A stretch of DNA of 64,000 bases from Bowdeniella nasicola (GCA_030537895.1 JAUNVA010000004.1:71113-135112); one strand, 5' to 3'; counted from the stretch's first letter, positions 53,581-63,640 are shown. Notes: generated by a model not told the origin, from the letters alone. Program-made: numbers and translations.

Positions 53581-55716
53581 ATGAGTGAAACGAGCCGGCA
53601 CACCCCCAACCATCCGAGCCCGGAGCCCGCGCCGGATCTCGCCTTCCTCGACGAGATCGAGGGTGAAGAGGCCCTCACGTGGGTGCGGGCGCGCAACGAT
53701 CACACCGATGAGGTGCTCGGCGGGACCTCCCGCTACGCAGAACTTCGCGACGAACTCCTCGCGATCCTGGACTCGGACGAGAAGATCCCCTTCGTACGCC
53801 AGCGCGGGGACTACCTCTACAACTTCTGGACCGATGCACACCACGAGCGCGGCATCTGGCGCCGCACCACGTGGGAGTCCTACCGCAGCGCGTCCCCCGA
53901 GTGGGAGACCCTGATCGACGTCGACCACCTCGCTGAGGAGGAGGGCGTGCCGTGGGTGTGGCACGGGGCCTGTGTCCTCTACCCCACGCACGACCGGGCG
54001 CTCATCGACCTGTCACCCGGCGGCTCGGACGCGGACGTCACCCGCGAGTTCGACCTCACGACCCGCAGCTTCATCGAGGACGGCTTCTATCGTCCGGAGG
54101 CGAAGGGCTCCATGACCTGGGCCGATCAGAGCGGCGACGTCGTACTCGTCTCTACCGACTTCGGCCCGGGCACGCTCACCGCGTCGGGCTACCCGCGGAT
54201 CGTGCGGCGCGTGCGCCGCGGCCAGGACCTGGCTGACGGCGAACTCATCCTCGAGGGCGAGGAAAGCGACATCGCCGTCGCCGCCATGTACTCCACAATC
54301 GAGGACCGCACCTTCGCGTCGCGGGCACTCGACTTCTACACCTCAAAGAGCTTCGAGTTGGTGGGCGATGACCTCGTCCCCATCGAGGTGCCAGAGTCGG
54401 CCAACGAATCCGTGTGGCGCGACTGGCTCATCGTGCGGCTGCGCGACGACTGGCAGGTGGGCAAGCGGTGCTTCCCCTCCGGCGCGGTGCTCGCCACCCG
54501 TTACGCGGACTTCCTGGCGGGCGGACGCGACTTCGTGGCCCTGTTCATCCCGACGGCCCGCTCGAGCGCCGTCGACCTCACCGCGACGCGCCACCACCTG
54601 GTCCTCACGGTCCTCGAGGACGTCGTCACCCACCTGGAGCTGCTGACCCCCTCGGGCCGGGCGGATGCGGGGGCCGATAACGACGGCGGATGGCGGCGCC
54701 GCGACCTCGACGTCGCGTCACCGCTCCTGCCGGAGGCTGAACTCGCGACCGACCGCCCTCTCGTCACGGTATCGGTGGCCCCCGTGGATGCGAAGGAGAG
54801 CGACGACCTGTGGGTGACACTCGAGTCCTTCACTCTTCCGACAACGCTCGCCCTCGCGCGCCTCGACGAGGCCGGCGAGGTGTGCGAGGTGGAGTCGATC
54901 CATGCCCTGCCCGCCTCCTTTGAGGCCTCCGACGTCCGCGTGAGCCAGCACTTCGCCGTGAGCGCGGACGGCACCCGCGTTCCCTACTTCCAGGTGGCGC
55001 CGGCGTCGATGCCGACCGACGGGTCAAACCCGACGCTGTTGAACGGCTACGGCGGGTTCGAGGTCTCGCTTGCGCCCGCCTACCTCGGGGGCGCTGGCAA
55101 GGTGTGGGTGGAGCGCGGTGGCGTCTACGTAATCGCGAACATCCGGGGCGGCGGGGAATACGGCCCCGCCTGGCACAAGGCCGCACTGAAAGCGGAACGG
55201 CCGCGCGCCTACGAGGATTTCGCGGCGGTCGCCCGCGACCTGGTGGAGCGCGGCGTCACTACAGCGGAGCATCTAGGGGCGTGGGGCGGCTCAAACGGCG
55301 GCCTGCTCATTGGCAACATGCTCACCGGCTACCCGGACCTGTTCGGCGCGTTCGTGTGCAGCGTGCCGCTACTCGATATGCGCCGCTACACGCGCCTGCT
55401 CGCGGGCGCCTCCTGGGAGGCGGAATATGGCGATCCGGACGACCCCCAGCAATGGGAGTTCATCCAGACGTTCTCCCCGTTCCACCGCTTCGACTCGGAA
55501 GCCTCCTACCCGCCGATCCTCTTCACGACCTCCACGAAGGACGACCGCGTCCACCCGGCGCACGCCCGCACGATGGCCTATCGGATGCTCAAGGCCGGCA
55601 AGAACGTCACCTACGTGGAGAACATCGAGGGCGGGCACGGGGGTGCGTCCACGAACGCGCAGCGCGCCCGCATGAGTGCCTATGCCTACGAGTTCCTCTG
55701 GCAGCAACTCGGCTAG
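53581..55716 (+). CDS. Prolyl oligopeptidase-family serine peptidase (S9A)
   Basis: Cytoplasmic oligopeptidase, 711 residues. The N-terminal beta-propeller domain (about 70-420) is followed by the hydrolase domain with the nucleophile Ser in GGSNGGLL, the Asp in STKDDRVHP and the His in EGGHGGA near the C-terminus. The conserved NGYGGFE and ANIRGGGEYG oxyanion regions are present. The ATG at 53581 is chosen over an in-frame GTG 30 bases upstream because of the -10 spacing. No signal peptide. Confidence 0.92.
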   Translation: MSETSRHTPNHPSPEPAPDLAFLDEIEGEEALTWVRARNDHTDEVLGGTSRYAELRDELLAILDSDEKIPFVRQRGDYLYNFWTDAHHERGIWRRTTWESYRSASPEWETLIDVDHLAEEEGVPWVWHGACVLYPTHDRALIDLSPGGSDADVTREFDLTTRSFIEDGFYRPEAKGSMTWADQSGDVVLVSTDFGPGTLTASGYPRIVRRVRRGQDLADGELILEGEESDIAVAAMYSTIEDRTFASRALDFYTSKSFELVGDDLVPIEVPESANESVWRDWLIVRLRDDWQVGKRCFPSGAVLATRYADFLAGGRDFVALFIPTARSSAVDLTATRHHLVLTVLEDVVTHLELLTPSGRADAGADNDGGWRRRDLDVASPLLPEAELATDRPLVTVSVAPVDAKESDDLWVTLESFTLPTTLALARLDEAGEVCEVESIHALPASFEASDVRVSQHFAVSADGTRVPYFQVAPASMPTDGSNPTLLNGYGGFEVSLAPAYLGGAGKVWVERGGVYVIANIRGGGEYGPAWHKAALKAERPRAYEDFAAVARDLVERGVTTAEHLGAWGGSNGGLLIGNMLTGYPDLFGAFVCSVPLLDMRRYTRLLAGASWEAEYGDPDDPQQWEFIQTFSPFHRFDSEASYPPILFTTSTKDDRVHPAHARTMAYRMLKAGKNVTYVENIEGGHGGASTNAQRARMSAYAYEFLWQQLG

Positions 55717-55779
55717 GGTGCGCCGCGTGACGACGCTCCCGCCACCCCACCGGGCCGGGGTAGCGGCACGGCGGCAGGG

Positions 55780-57012
55780 CTAGGATGCACGCTGCGCGAG
55801 TGCCGCCGCGAAGCACGGCACAGTGGGCACGTCCGCGATGAGGGCGGCCTGGTAGGCGTGGTAGACGTCGGGTTTACCGGACCACGTCGCGTGGGCCGGC
55901 GCGTTGGTGGGGTCGAGCTCATGGTGCCAGGAGCCGAGGTCGTGGTCGATCAGGTATGTGTCGGCGTAGTCCCACCAGCGCTGAAGGTCCCGGGCGTAGC
56001 GTTCCTCCTCGGTGCGACGGTGCAGCGCGGTGGCCGTGCAGATGGCCTCCGCGAGCACCCAGTGCATCCGTGAACGCACAACGGGAGCGCCCTGCCAGTC
56101 GGTGGTGTAGACGAAGCCGGGGCCACCGTCGGCACCCCAGCCGTCGGCGACCGCCCGATCGTTCAGGGCAATCGCGGCGTCGACCAGGCCTGCGGGGGCC
56201 TCGCTCCCGAGGGTCTGGTCAAGAGCCAGCAACAGGCGTGCCCACTCCATGCCGTGGCCGACGGTGGCGCCGAAGGGCTTGAAGGGGTCGGCGGGGCGCT
56301 CGCGATGCAGCTCCGGATTGGGCCGATAGTCCGGGCCCGCGTGTTCGGGCACGCGCCAGTGATACTCCTCAGCCCAGCGGCGCACCCGCGCGGCGATACG
56401 GGCGGCCCGCTCGTGCCAGTGCCGCACCCCCGTCACATCTCCACACGCGAGGAAAGCCTCGAGTGAATGCATGTTGGCGTTGGCGCCCCGATAGTCCGCG
56501 AGCACGGTGAAGTGGCGGTCCCATTCGTCCACCATCATGCCCGCGGCCTCATCCCAAAACCGTTCCTCGATTACGGCACTGGCGGCGTCGAGCAGCTCCT
56601 CGGCCCGCGGGATGTCCACCGCAAGCGCGGATGAGGCCGCGAGGAGCACGAACGCGTGTCCGTAGGCCTCCTTGGCGGAGATCGGTGTGCCCGCCGGCTG
56701 GATCGCGGCGTACCATCCCCCGTCCTGCGTGTCGCGCAGGGGACCATCGAGCAGTGCCGTCACACCGTGATGGGTGAGGTCCGCGAGCTCCGCGCTGTCC
56801 GGCCCGCCGGGAGCCGGCTCCTCTCCAGCAAGGGATCCCAGAGCGAAGACGTGCGTCATGCGGCAGACGACATAGAGCGGTGTCGGCTCACCCGGATCGA
56901 TCTCACCCGCGGCATTGAGGTAGCCGAACCCCGCCGGGCTGCACGACCCGGCGGCGAACCGCAGGAGGTCGGCGCGCTGCGTACGGCGGTACTCGGGGCT
57001 TCCCGGGATCAT
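55780..57012 (-). CDS. N-acylglucosamine 2-epimerase-family isomerase
   Basis: Alpha6/alpha6-barrel sugar isomerase, 410 residues from the ATG at 57012 (AGGAG site). Family landmarks include KEAYGHAFVLLA, NANMHSLEAFLA, GHGMEWARLLL and the C-terminal GSWHHELDP with the catalytic His residues. The pattern fits mannose isomerase or YihS-like aldose-ketose isomerases as well as true epimerases; the substrate is open. A long N-terminal extension of the frame has no ribosome-binding site. Confidence 0.85.
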   Translation of the reverse strand: MIPGSPEYRRTQRADLLRFAAGSCSPAGFGYLNAAGEIDPGEPTPLYVVCRMTHVFALGSLAGEEPAPGGPDSAELADLTHHGVTALLDGPLRDTQDGGWYAAIQPAGTPISAKEAYGHAFVLLAASSALAVDIPRAEELLDAASAVIEERFWDEAAGMMVDEWDRHFTVLADYRGANANMHSLEAFLACGDVTGVRHWHERAARIAARVRRWAEEYHWRVPEHAGPDYRPNPELHRERPADPFKPFGATVGHGMEWARLLLALDQTLGSEAPAGLVDAAIALNDRAVADGWGADGGPGFVYTTDWQGAPVVRSRMHWVLAEAICTATALHRRTEEERYARDLQRWWDYADTYLIDHDLGSWHHELDPTNAPAHATWSGKPDVYHAYQAALIADVPTVPCFAAALAQRAS

Positions 57013-57180
57013 GGCTCTCCTCAGATCTGTGGGGCCGCTCTCGCCACCCGGCCGGTCCGGTGGCGCCGCGGGTGCCCCACCGCCACGTCCGGCGCGCCCG
57101 TGCCTGGCAAGGATCGCGGTCGGAACCTCCAACGTAGCAAGGATGGGGCCATCGGGACCCGAGGGGACGACCCCAGACGC

Positions 57181-57214
57181 GAGTCCCCTCTACGGCCGGC
57201 CGTAGAGGGGACTC
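57181..57214. repeat. 34-base perfect palindrome
   Basis: GAGTCCCCTCTACGGCC followed directly by its exact complement, with no loop. It lies 29 bases past the stop of the two-TM protein gene and could be its terminator, but a loopless 17-bp arm is unusual. The surrounding 57013-57242 gap holds nothing else recognisable. Confidence 0.9.
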
Positions 57215-57242
57215 GGGCGAGCGAGACTCGCAGCGCGGGGAC

Positions 57243-57992
57243 CTAGCCGCGCTGGTTGTTCGGGTCGTTCGGGTCAATCCGTACGCCGTAGCGCGGCGGC
57301 TCCGTGTCAGTCGGTGGCGTCGAATCGCGGCGCGGCAAGTCCGCTCCAGGGGCTGCGAACGGGTTGGAGTCCTGACTGCTCGGGGCAGCGTATGGGGTGT
57401 GGTCGCCGCCCGGCGCACCCTGTCCGTAGCCCGGAGCCTGGCCGTACGCAGGGCCCTGGCCGGGCCCGGCCATGAGCTCTCGACGGCGGCGGTTCACCCG
57501 TACGAGCTTCACGATCCCGACGATGAGGAGGATTAGGCCGATGAGCGAGACCACGAGTCCGATGAGGAAGGGCGTAGCGATTGATCCCGCGTTGGAACCG
57601 ATCTTTTCCACCATCTCGTCCATCACGGCGCCGTCTGCCATGACGAGCGTACCGTCGGCACGGCAATCGAGCGTGTAGGTGCCGTTCGCCTCGGCGGTGT
57701 GAATGATGAGCCCATTTTTCACGCTGGTCGGCGCGACCACGCCACCGGAGTTGAGGGTGCAATCTGCAGGCTCGCCGTCCTCATCCATGATCAAGACGGA
57801 GGAGCCTTCCTGAAGGACGATCGACGAGCCGTTCTCCACGGCCGAAAAGTTGTCCAAGTCCAGAGAGCTGAAGGCCGCCAGGGCGGACATGATCAGCCCA
57901 ATGATCACGCCGAAGATCATCATGAGGGTGCCGAACACGATCATGAGGATCGGGCCCGTGCGCGAGGGGAGCGGGGTTGCCGGGGCGGTCAT
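57243..57992 (-). CDS. Two-transmembrane hypothetical protein
   Basis: 249 residues. Helix 1 (about 13-40) and helix 2 (about 141-164) flank an extracytoplasmic domain of about 100 residues with two cysteines (ADCTLN, LDCRAD) that may form a disulfide; after helix 2 comes RRRREL and a cytoplasmic Gly/Pro/Gln/Tyr-rich tail. An AAGGAG site precedes the ATG. The plan recurs in the LppM-like protein of this window. Function unknown. Confidence 0.75.
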   Translation of the reverse strand: MTAPATPLPSRTGPILMIVFGTLMMIFGVIIGLIMSALAAFSSLDLDNFSAVENGSSIVLQEGSSVLIMDEDGEPADCTLNSGGVVAPTSVKNGLIIHTAEANGTYTLDCRADGTLVMADGAVMDEMVEKIGSNAGSIATPFLIGLVVSLIGLILLIVGIVKLVRVNRRRRELMAGPGQGPAYGQAPGYGQGAPGGDHTPYAAPSSQDSNPFAAPGADLPRRDSTPPTDTEPPRYGVRIDPNDPNNQRG

Positions 57993-58260
57993 AGATACTC
58001 CTTATGGTGAGAAGGACGCCGTCAGCGTTGACGTGCGGCCTGCAAGGGCCGCCCATCATGACTAGTGTAAACGGACCCACGCCCCGGACCTATCCCACGC
58101 ACGCCGGCGCCTAAGCTCCGAGCGTGGGCTAGTCCATCACTCGAAGCCCTCCCGCTGCTGAGCCTCAAGGTGGGCGATGAGCCGCGGTTTCTTGCCGGTT
58201 GCACGCCTTGCAGCGCGTCCCTAGGCTCGAGGTGTCACGCCGTCGAGGACAAGGAGAGTC

Positions 58261-58680
58261 ATGGCTGACAAGGTTGATTACGGCAAGGAACCCTACGTTA
58301 TCGATATCGAGAAGGAGACTCTCGCCAACGAGAACTTCCGTAAGACCATCTGGACGGGCGCTCACCTGCAGTCCACCCTGATGACCATCCCGGTCGGTGG
58401 GGACATCGGACTCGAGGTCCACGAGGAGAACGACCAGTTCTTGCGGCTGGAGCAGGGCAAGGGGCGCTGCCAGATGGGCCCGGCTGAGGACGATCTGCCC
58501 TTTGACGAAGAGGTCGAGGACGACTTCGCAATCTTCGTTCCCGCCGGCACCTGGCACAACGTCACCAACATTGGTGATGAGCCGATGAAGCTGTATGCCA
58601 TCTACGGCCCGGCCGATCACGTGCCCGGCACCATCCATAAGACCCAGGAAGACGCGGAAAACGATCCAAACGAGGACTAG
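58261..58680 (+). CDS. Single-domain cupin protein
   Basis: 139 residues with a cupin barrel: motif 1 around GLEVHEENDQFLRLEQG (His, Glu, Gln as metal ligands) and motif 2 around VPAGTWHNVTN (His). Similar proteins are annotated as cupins or mannose-6-phosphate isomerase-like; activity not known. AAGGAGAG precedes the ATG. Single gene ending in a strong terminator. Confidence 0.88.
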   Translation: MADKVDYGKEPYVIDIEKETLANENFRKTIWTGAHLQSTLMTIPVGGDIGLEVHEENDQFLRLEQGKGRCQMGPAEDDLPFDEEVEDDFAIFVPAGTWHNVTNIGDEPMKLYAIYGPADHVPGTIHKTQEDAENDPNED

Positions 58681-58697
58681 TATTTCCCCACTTCTCG

Positions 58698-58734
58698 CAG
58701 GAAAGCCGCAGATCATTGATCTGCGGCTTTCCTG
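58698..58734 (+). terminator. Strong stem-loop with T-run after the cupin gene
   Basis: A 17-bp perfect stem, with AAAGCCGCAGATC pairing to GATCTGCGGCTTT in its core, and an ATT loop; the clearest intrinsic terminator in the window. Confidence 0.85.
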
Positions 58735-58812
58735 GTGTGTAGTTCTGCACCTCGCACCCGCCCGCCCCCACTAACGGGGAGCCCGCGGCCGGTGCCGGTC
58801 CGGTCGCCGAGG

Positions 58813-59325
58813 TTAGCGCGAGCGGTCGTGGTTCCAGACCACGAGGGCGTCCGTGCGTGAGGGGTGCACGATCAGTTCACCGCCCGGGCGTGCGCGGGCG
58901 CCTCGGTCGGAGGCTTGGAGGCGGGTACCGTGGCGCACGAGCACGACGTCGCCGCTCGAGGTAGCCGCAAAGACGCGGTGGGCTCGGCGTGCGTCGGCTT
59001 CCTCCCGCAGGCGGGCGAGCTCCCGGCGCGCGGCGCGCAGCTCCCGGCGCAGGTCCATGATGTGACGGATGCCCGCCAGGTTGATGCCCTCATCCTTGGA
59101 GAGACGCTGCACTTCGCGCAGCGCATCGATATCGGCGACCGAATAGCGCCGTCCACGCCCTCGCGTGCGCGAGGGCGTGACGAGACCGAGCCGGTCATAT
59201 TGGCGCAGGGTCTGTGGGTGCATCCCGGCGAGCTCGGCGGCAACCGAGATGACAAAGATCGGCACGTCCGCCGCCGTAGCCCGCTCCCGGGCCTCGGCGG
59301 CGCCCTCCTGACGTTTATTCCGCAT
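58813..59325 (-). CDS. hspR: Heat-shock repressor HspR (MerR family)
   Basis: Represses chaperone genes by binding HAIR sequences, with DnaK as co-repressor. 170 residues: MerR winged helix (about 22-90, with VAAELAGMHPQTLRQYDRLG and RRYSVADIDAL), a coiled coil, then about 55 extra C-terminal residues beyond the usual length. It is the last gene of dnaK-grpE-dnaJ-hspR, and the HAIR sites at dnaK and clpB are its expected targets. Confidence 0.93.
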   Translation of the reverse strand: MRNKRQEGAAEARERATAADVPIFVISVAAELAGMHPQTLRQYDRLGLVTPSRTRGRGRRYSVADIDALREVQRLSKDEGINLAGIRHIMDLRRELRAARRELARLREEADARRAHRVFAATSSGDVVLVRHGTRLQASDRGARARPGGELIVHPSRTDALVVWNHDRSR

Positions 59326-59333
59326 GCCGCCTC

Positions 59334-60338
59334 CTACACCTGGGCCTGAGCACGAAGCTCAGCGCGCGGATCATCCGTATCGCTCGCCTCACGCAGCTTT
59401 TCAATGGCCGCACGAGCCTCCTCGTTCAGCTGCGTGGGCACCTGAACCTCGAGGGTCACGAGCAGGTCGCCCACTCCGGACTTCGTTCGGATGCCCCGCT
59501 TCTTCACTCGCAGGGACCGCCCGGAGGGCGTACCAGCCGGGATCTTCATCCGCACCGTCGACCCGTCAAGCGTCGGAACCTCCACCGTGGCGCCGAGCGC
59601 CGCTTCCGCGAAGGTCACCGGCAGGGTGAGGCGCAGGTTTTTTCCGTCCATCTCAAAGACGGGGTGTGGCTGCACGGAGACCGCGACGACCATATCGCCG
59701 TTCGGGCCGCCGTGACTGCCGGGGTGCCCCTTGCCGCGTAGTCGGATCTTCTGTCCGTCGCGCACGCCTGCGGGGATCCGCACGGTGACCGAGCGTCCGT
59801 CAATGCTAAGCGTCACGGTCGCACCCTCGGCGGCCTGCCTAAAGGGCAGCGACGTCGAGGCGTGCATATCCGCGCCGCGCTCTGGGCCGCTCGCGTATCG
59901 CCCGAAGGGGGAGAAGCCTCCGCGGTCGCGACGGGCGCCTCCCCCGCCTCCGAACATGCTCAAGATGTCCTCGAGGTCGGGGTTTGCGCCGCCCGTCTCG
60001 AAACGAACGTTTGACCCCCCGCCTCCGAACATGCCGGAGAAGAGGTCTTCGAAACCCGCGCCGCCGGGGCCGCCCGGACCTGCGGAGAAGCGGGCTCCCC
60101 CGCCAGCCATCTGGCGGATCGCGTCGTACTGCTTGCGCTGTTCGGGGTCGGAGAGTACCGCGTAGGCCTCCCCGATCTCCTTGAACTTCGCTTCGGCCTC
60201 CGCATCGCCCGGATTCTGATCCGGATGGTACTTCCGGGCGAGCTTGCGGTAGGCCTTCTTGATCGTCGAGGCGTCGGCGTCCTTCGCTACGCCGAGGGTC
60301 TGGTAGAAGTCCTTATCGAACCATTCCTGTGTGCTCAT
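59334..60338 (-). CDS. dnaJ: DnaJ/CbpA-type co-chaperone without zinc fingers
   Basis: 334 residues: J domain (10-75) with HPD at 38-40, a Gly/Phe-rich linker (about 80-160) and the two C-terminal substrate domains. The CxxCxGxG zinc repeats are absent, so this is a class B (CbpA-like) protein occupying the dnaJ slot of the dnaK operon. It stimulates DnaK. hspR follows after 8 bases. Confidence 0.93.
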   Translation of the reverse strand: MSTQEWFDKDFYQTLGVAKDADASTIKKAYRKLARKYHPDQNPGDAEAEAKFKEIGEAYAVLSDPEQRKQYDAIRQMAGGGARFSAGPGGPGGAGFEDLFSGMFGGGGSNVRFETGGANPDLEDILSMFGGGGGARRDRGGFSPFGRYASGPERGADMHASTSLPFRQAAEGATVTLSIDGRSVTVRIPAGVRDGQKIRLRGKGHPGSHGGPNGDMVVAVSVQPHPVFEMDGKNLRLTLPVTFAEAALGATVEVPTLDGSTVRMKIPAGTPSGRSLRVKKRGIRTKSGVGDLLVTLEVQVPTQLNEEARAAIEKLREASDTDDPRAELRAQAQV

Positions 60339-60386
60339 GACGCCTTCACCTCCTTCGTTGCTGGCGTCGTGTTGACTGTCTCCTCA

Positions 60387-61010
60387 TCACTGCGGGGTGT
60401 GCACGGCGACACGTGCCGCGCGCAACACCCGCTCGTCCATGCGGTATCCGGGCTGCATAACCTGGGCAATTGTCTGCTCGCTGACATCCGGCGAGGGGGT
60501 CGCCATCAGGGCTTCGTGCAGTTCCGGGTCGAAGATCTCTCCGACCTGGCCAAAGCGCGTCACCTTGAACCGCTGTTCGAGGGTGTTCTCGAGCTTCGTG
60601 GCCATGGTCGCGAACGTACCCGTGAGGTCATCATGCTCACGCGCGAGCGCGATGTCATCCAACACTGAGAACAACGCCTCGACGACGGAGATGACCCCAT
60701 CGGTGCGACTCGCAGCCTCCTGTTCGCGGGAGCGGCGCACGAAGTTCGCATACTCCTGAGAGGTGTTGTACACCTCTGCGCGCGCCCGGGCGAGGTCGTC
60801 AGCCAGCTGAGCGTTCTCGGCCTTCAGATCGGCGAGGTTACTCTCCTCTTCCGCTTCCTCTTCGGGCGCTTGCTCGGCGTATGCGGGGCCTTCAGCCACG
60901 TGCTCTTCTGCCGGTTCCTGCGCCGTCGGTGTCTCAGTCTCATCCGGGGCGGGGCCCGACGCCGTCTCCTCGGCGTCGGGCTCGCCTGCGTTCATATCCT
61001 CGATGCTCAC
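60387..61010 (-). CDS. grpE: Nucleotide exchange factor GrpE
   Basis: Releases ADP from DnaK. 207 residues: a long acidic N-terminus (1-57), a coiled coil (about 58-95) and the beta domain, with [20 protein letters not shown]. It overlaps the end of dnaK by 4 bases. Confidence 0.95.
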   Translation of the reverse strand: MSIEDMNAGEPDAEETASGPAPDETETPTAQEPAEEHVAEGPAYAEQAPEEEAEEESNLADLKAENAQLADDLARARAEVYNTSQEYANFVRRSREQEAASRTDGVISVVEALFSVLDDIALAREHDDLTGTFATMATKLENTLEQRFKVTRFGQVGEIFDPELHEALMATPSPDVSEQTIAQVMQPGYRMDERVLRAARVAVHTPQ

Positions 61011-62857
61011 TTATCCTCGTCCTCGTCGATGATCTCGGCGTCGACGATGTCGTCCTCATCGGAGGTGGCGTCGCTGGCCTGCTCACCGGCGCCCGGCTCA
61101 GCCTGGGCCTGGGTGTACAGGGCCTCGCCGATCTTTTGAGTCTTGGTGGTGAGGTCCTCCTGGGCAGACTTGATCGCGTCAAAGTCCTCACCCTCGAGTG
61201 CCTTCTTGAGGGTCTCGACGGCGTCCTTCACCTCGCTGGCGACTTCCGCGGGCAGCTTGTCCTCGTTGTCCTTCAGGAGCTTCTCGGTGCCGTAGACCTG
61301 CTGTTCGGCGGTGTTGCGGGTGTCGGCTTCCTCACGGCGCTTCTTATCTTCGGCAGCGTGTGCCTCAGCTTCCTTCACCATGCGGTCGATCTCATCCTTA
61401 GAGATCCCCGAGCCGCCCGTGATCGTCATGGACTGCTCCTTGCCGGTGCCCTGGTCCTTCGCGGAGACGTGCACGATGCCATTTGCATCGATATCGAAGG
61501 TCACCTCGATCTTCGGAATTCCGCGAGGAGCCGGGGCGATACCGGTGAGGTCAAAGTTCCCGAGCGGCTTGTTATCGCGCGCGAACTCACGCTCACCCTG
61601 GTAGACCTGGATCAGCACAGAGGGCTGGTTGTCTTCCGCGGTGGAGAACACCTCGGAGCGCTTGGTCGGGATCGCAGTGTTGCGCTCGATGAGCTTCGTC
61701 ATCACACCACCCTTGGTCTCAATACCGAGGGAAAGCGGGGTGACGTCGATGAGCAGGACGTCCTTGCGATCGCCCTTAATGACGCCGGCCTGCAAGGCGG
61801 CGCCCACGGCAACGACCTCGTCCGGATTCACCGACTTGTTGGGCTCCTTGCCGCCGGTCAGTTCCTTCACGACATCGGTCACCGCCGGCATGCGGGTGGA
61901 ACCACCCACGAGCACGACGTGATCAATCTCGGAGAGCTGGATACCCGCATCCTTGATAACCGCGTTGAACGGGGTCTTGGTGCGCTCGATGAGGTCCTTC
62001 GTCATCTCCTCGAAGTGCGCCCGAGTGAGACGCTCTTCCAGGTGGACGGGACCCGACTCGCTGACCGAGAGATAGTGCAGGGTGATTTCCGTGGAGGTCG
62101 CGGTGGAGAGTTCCTTCTTCGCCTGCTCAGCGGCATCCTTCAGGCGCTGCAGCGCCATCTTGTCGTTCGACAGGTCGATACCGGACTTCGACTTGACCTG
62201 CTCCAGGAGCCAGTCCACGATCCGCTGGTCCCAGTCGTCACCGCCCAGGCGGTTGTCGCCGTTCGTGGCGCGCACCTGGATGGTCGAGAAGTCGTCGTCG
62301 TCCTTGCCCACCTCGAGCAGCGACACGTCGAAGGTGCCCCCACCGAGGTCAAAGACCAGGATGAGTTCGTCTTCCTTGCCCTTTTCGAGGCCGTAGGCGA
62401 GGGCCGCGGCCGTCGGCTCGTTCACGATGCGCAGGACATTCAGCCCGGCAATCTGGCCGGCGTCCTTCGTGGCCTGACGCTCCGCGTCATTAAAGTAGGC
62501 CGGTACGGTGACGACGGCGTCGGTCACCGGCTCACCGAGGTAGGACTCGGCGTCGTGCTTGAGCTTGGAGAGGATACGCGCGGAGATCTCCGGTGCGGTG
62601 TAGTTCTTATCGTCGATTGCGACGGACCAGTCGGTTCCCATGTGACGCTTGACCGACGCGATGGTGCGGTCAACGTTGGTGACGGCCTGACGCTTCGCGA
62701 TTTCGCCGACGAGGACGTCGCCGGATTTGGAGAAGGCAACGACGGACGGGGTCGTCCGGGTGCCCTCCGCGTTCGCGATGATGGTGGGCTCGCCGCCCTC
62801 GAGGACGGCGATCGCCGAGTTTGTGGTGCCGAGGTCAATTCCTACTGCACGTGCCAT
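61007..62857 (-). CDS. dnaK: Chaperone DnaK (Hsp70)
   Basis: Hsp70 chaperone, 616 residues: ATPase domain opening with [17 protein letters not shown], phosphate loops ([23 protein letters not shown]), the [11 protein letters not shown] linker region and a substrate-binding domain ending in an acidic tail (EDEDK). It heads dnaK-grpE-dnaJ-hspR and is preceded by two HAIR operators. Confidence 0.98.
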   Translation of the reverse strand: MARAVGIDLGTTNSAIAVLEGGEPTIIANAEGTRTTPSVVAFSKSGDVLVGEIAKRQAVTNVDRTIASVKRHMGTDWSVAIDDKNYTAPEISARILSKLKHDAESYLGEPVTDAVVTVPAYFNDAERQATKDAGQIAGLNVLRIVNEPTAAALAYGLEKGKEDELILVFDLGGGTFDVSLLEVGKDDDDFSTIQVRATNGDNRLGGDDWDQRIVDWLLEQVKSKSGIDLSNDKMALQRLKDAAEQAKKELSTATSTEITLHYLSVSESGPVHLEERLTRAHFEEMTKDLIERTKTPFNAVIKDAGIQLSEIDHVVLVGGSTRMPAVTDVVKELTGGKEPNKSVNPDEVVAVGAALQAGVIKGDRKDVLLIDVTPLSLGIETKGGVMTKLIERNTAIPTKRSEVFSTAEDNQPSVLIQVYQGEREFARDNKPLGNFDLTGIAPAPRGIPKIEVTFDIDANGIVHVSAKDQGTGKEQSMTITGGSGISKDEIDRMVKEAEAHAAEDKKRREEADTRNTAEQQVYGTEKLLKDNEDKLPAEVASEVKDAVETLKKALEGEDFDAIKSAQEDLTTKTQKIGEALYTQAQAEPGAGEQASDATSDEDDIVDAEIIDEDEDK

Positions 62858-62929
62858 GTGTGATGCTCCATTCTTCCGGGCCGGACCGCCGCCGCGTGGC
62901 GGGCGGGACCCGGACCTTGGGATCTCGAA

Positions 62930-62950
62930 GTTGAGTGGTCTGCACTCAAG
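62930..62950. promoter_or_regulatory. HAIR operator 1 upstream of dnaK
   Basis: GTTGAGT-N7-ACTCAAG; one mismatch from the HspR consensus. Confidence 0.9.
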
Positions 62951-62992
62951 TTTGCCCGCTCAGCTCGCCATGTCAAATCGAGGTCGACCAAA

Positions 62993-63013
62993 CTTGAGTC
63001 TACTTAACTCAAC
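62993..63013. promoter_or_regulatory. HAIR operator 2 upstream of dnaK
   Basis: CTTGAGT-N7-ACTCAAC; one mismatch, 63 bases from site 1. It is equally far from the divergent MarR gene, so HspR could affect both. Apart from the two sites the 306-base gap holds only promoters. Confidence 0.88.
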
Positions 63014-63151
63014 TATGTCCCCCATGTGGATATTCCCGATCGGCACGCCATTCGCCATGACGGCCATCACACCGGAGTGGCGGTGTTCGTCTTGCCCGTC
63101 ATGGCGGGGATCTGGGACCTCATACCCCCCTTGGGGTGCCGGGCCCGCAGA

Positions 63152-63157
63152 TAGAAT
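63152..63157 (+). promoter_or_regulatory. -10 hexamer TAGAAT of the MarR gene, leaderless spacing
   Basis: TAGAAT, 6 bases (TGCGCC), then ATG; no ribosome-binding site. Confidence 0.5.
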
Positions 63158-63163
63158 TGCGCC

Positions 63164-63640
63164 ATGTCTATCCAGCCTCGTTGGCTGTCTGACCGTGAGC
63201 AGGCTGCTTGGCGTCGTTACCTCGCAATGGTGCGAGACCTCACGTGGGCTCAAGGACGCCAAGTACAGGTCGACCACGGGATTTCACTGCAGGATTTCCA
63301 GGTGCTCGTGCATGTCTCCGAGGCCAAGGAAGGCAAAATCCGCACCTCTGCGCTCGCCGAGGCGGCCGGTTGGGAACGTTCCCGCCTCTCCCATCACCTG
63401 GGCAGAATGGAGCGGCGCGGCCTCGTGACCCGCACCGCCTGTCCACGCGACGGCCGCGGCGTCATCGTCGGCCTGACCGAGGAGGGCTGGCGGACGATCC
63501 ACGCGGCCGCCCCCGACCACGTCGCGCTGGTCCGCCGGGTGTTCATCGACGCGCTCGGCGAGGAGGGCCTGCGGGCGCTCGATCACGTCACAACGACCGT
63601 GCTCGCGGCGCTCGAGGCTGAGGAGCCAGAGTCCCGCTAG
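63164..63640 (+). CDS. MarR-family transcriptional regulator
   Basis: 158 residues with the MarR winged helix: TSALAEAAGWERSRLSHHLGR as the recognition region and the wing RTACPRDGRGVIVGLTEEG, whose DxRG is diagnostic. Divergent from dnaK. Ligand and targets unknown. Confidence 0.9.
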   Translation: MSIQPRWLSDREQAAWRRYLAMVRDLTWAQGRQVQVDHGISLQDFQVLVHVSEAKEGKIRTSALAEAAGWERSRLSHHLGRMERRGLVTRTACPRDGRGVIVGLTEEGWRTIHAAAPDHVALVRRVFIDALGEEGLRALDHVTTTVLAALEAEEPESR

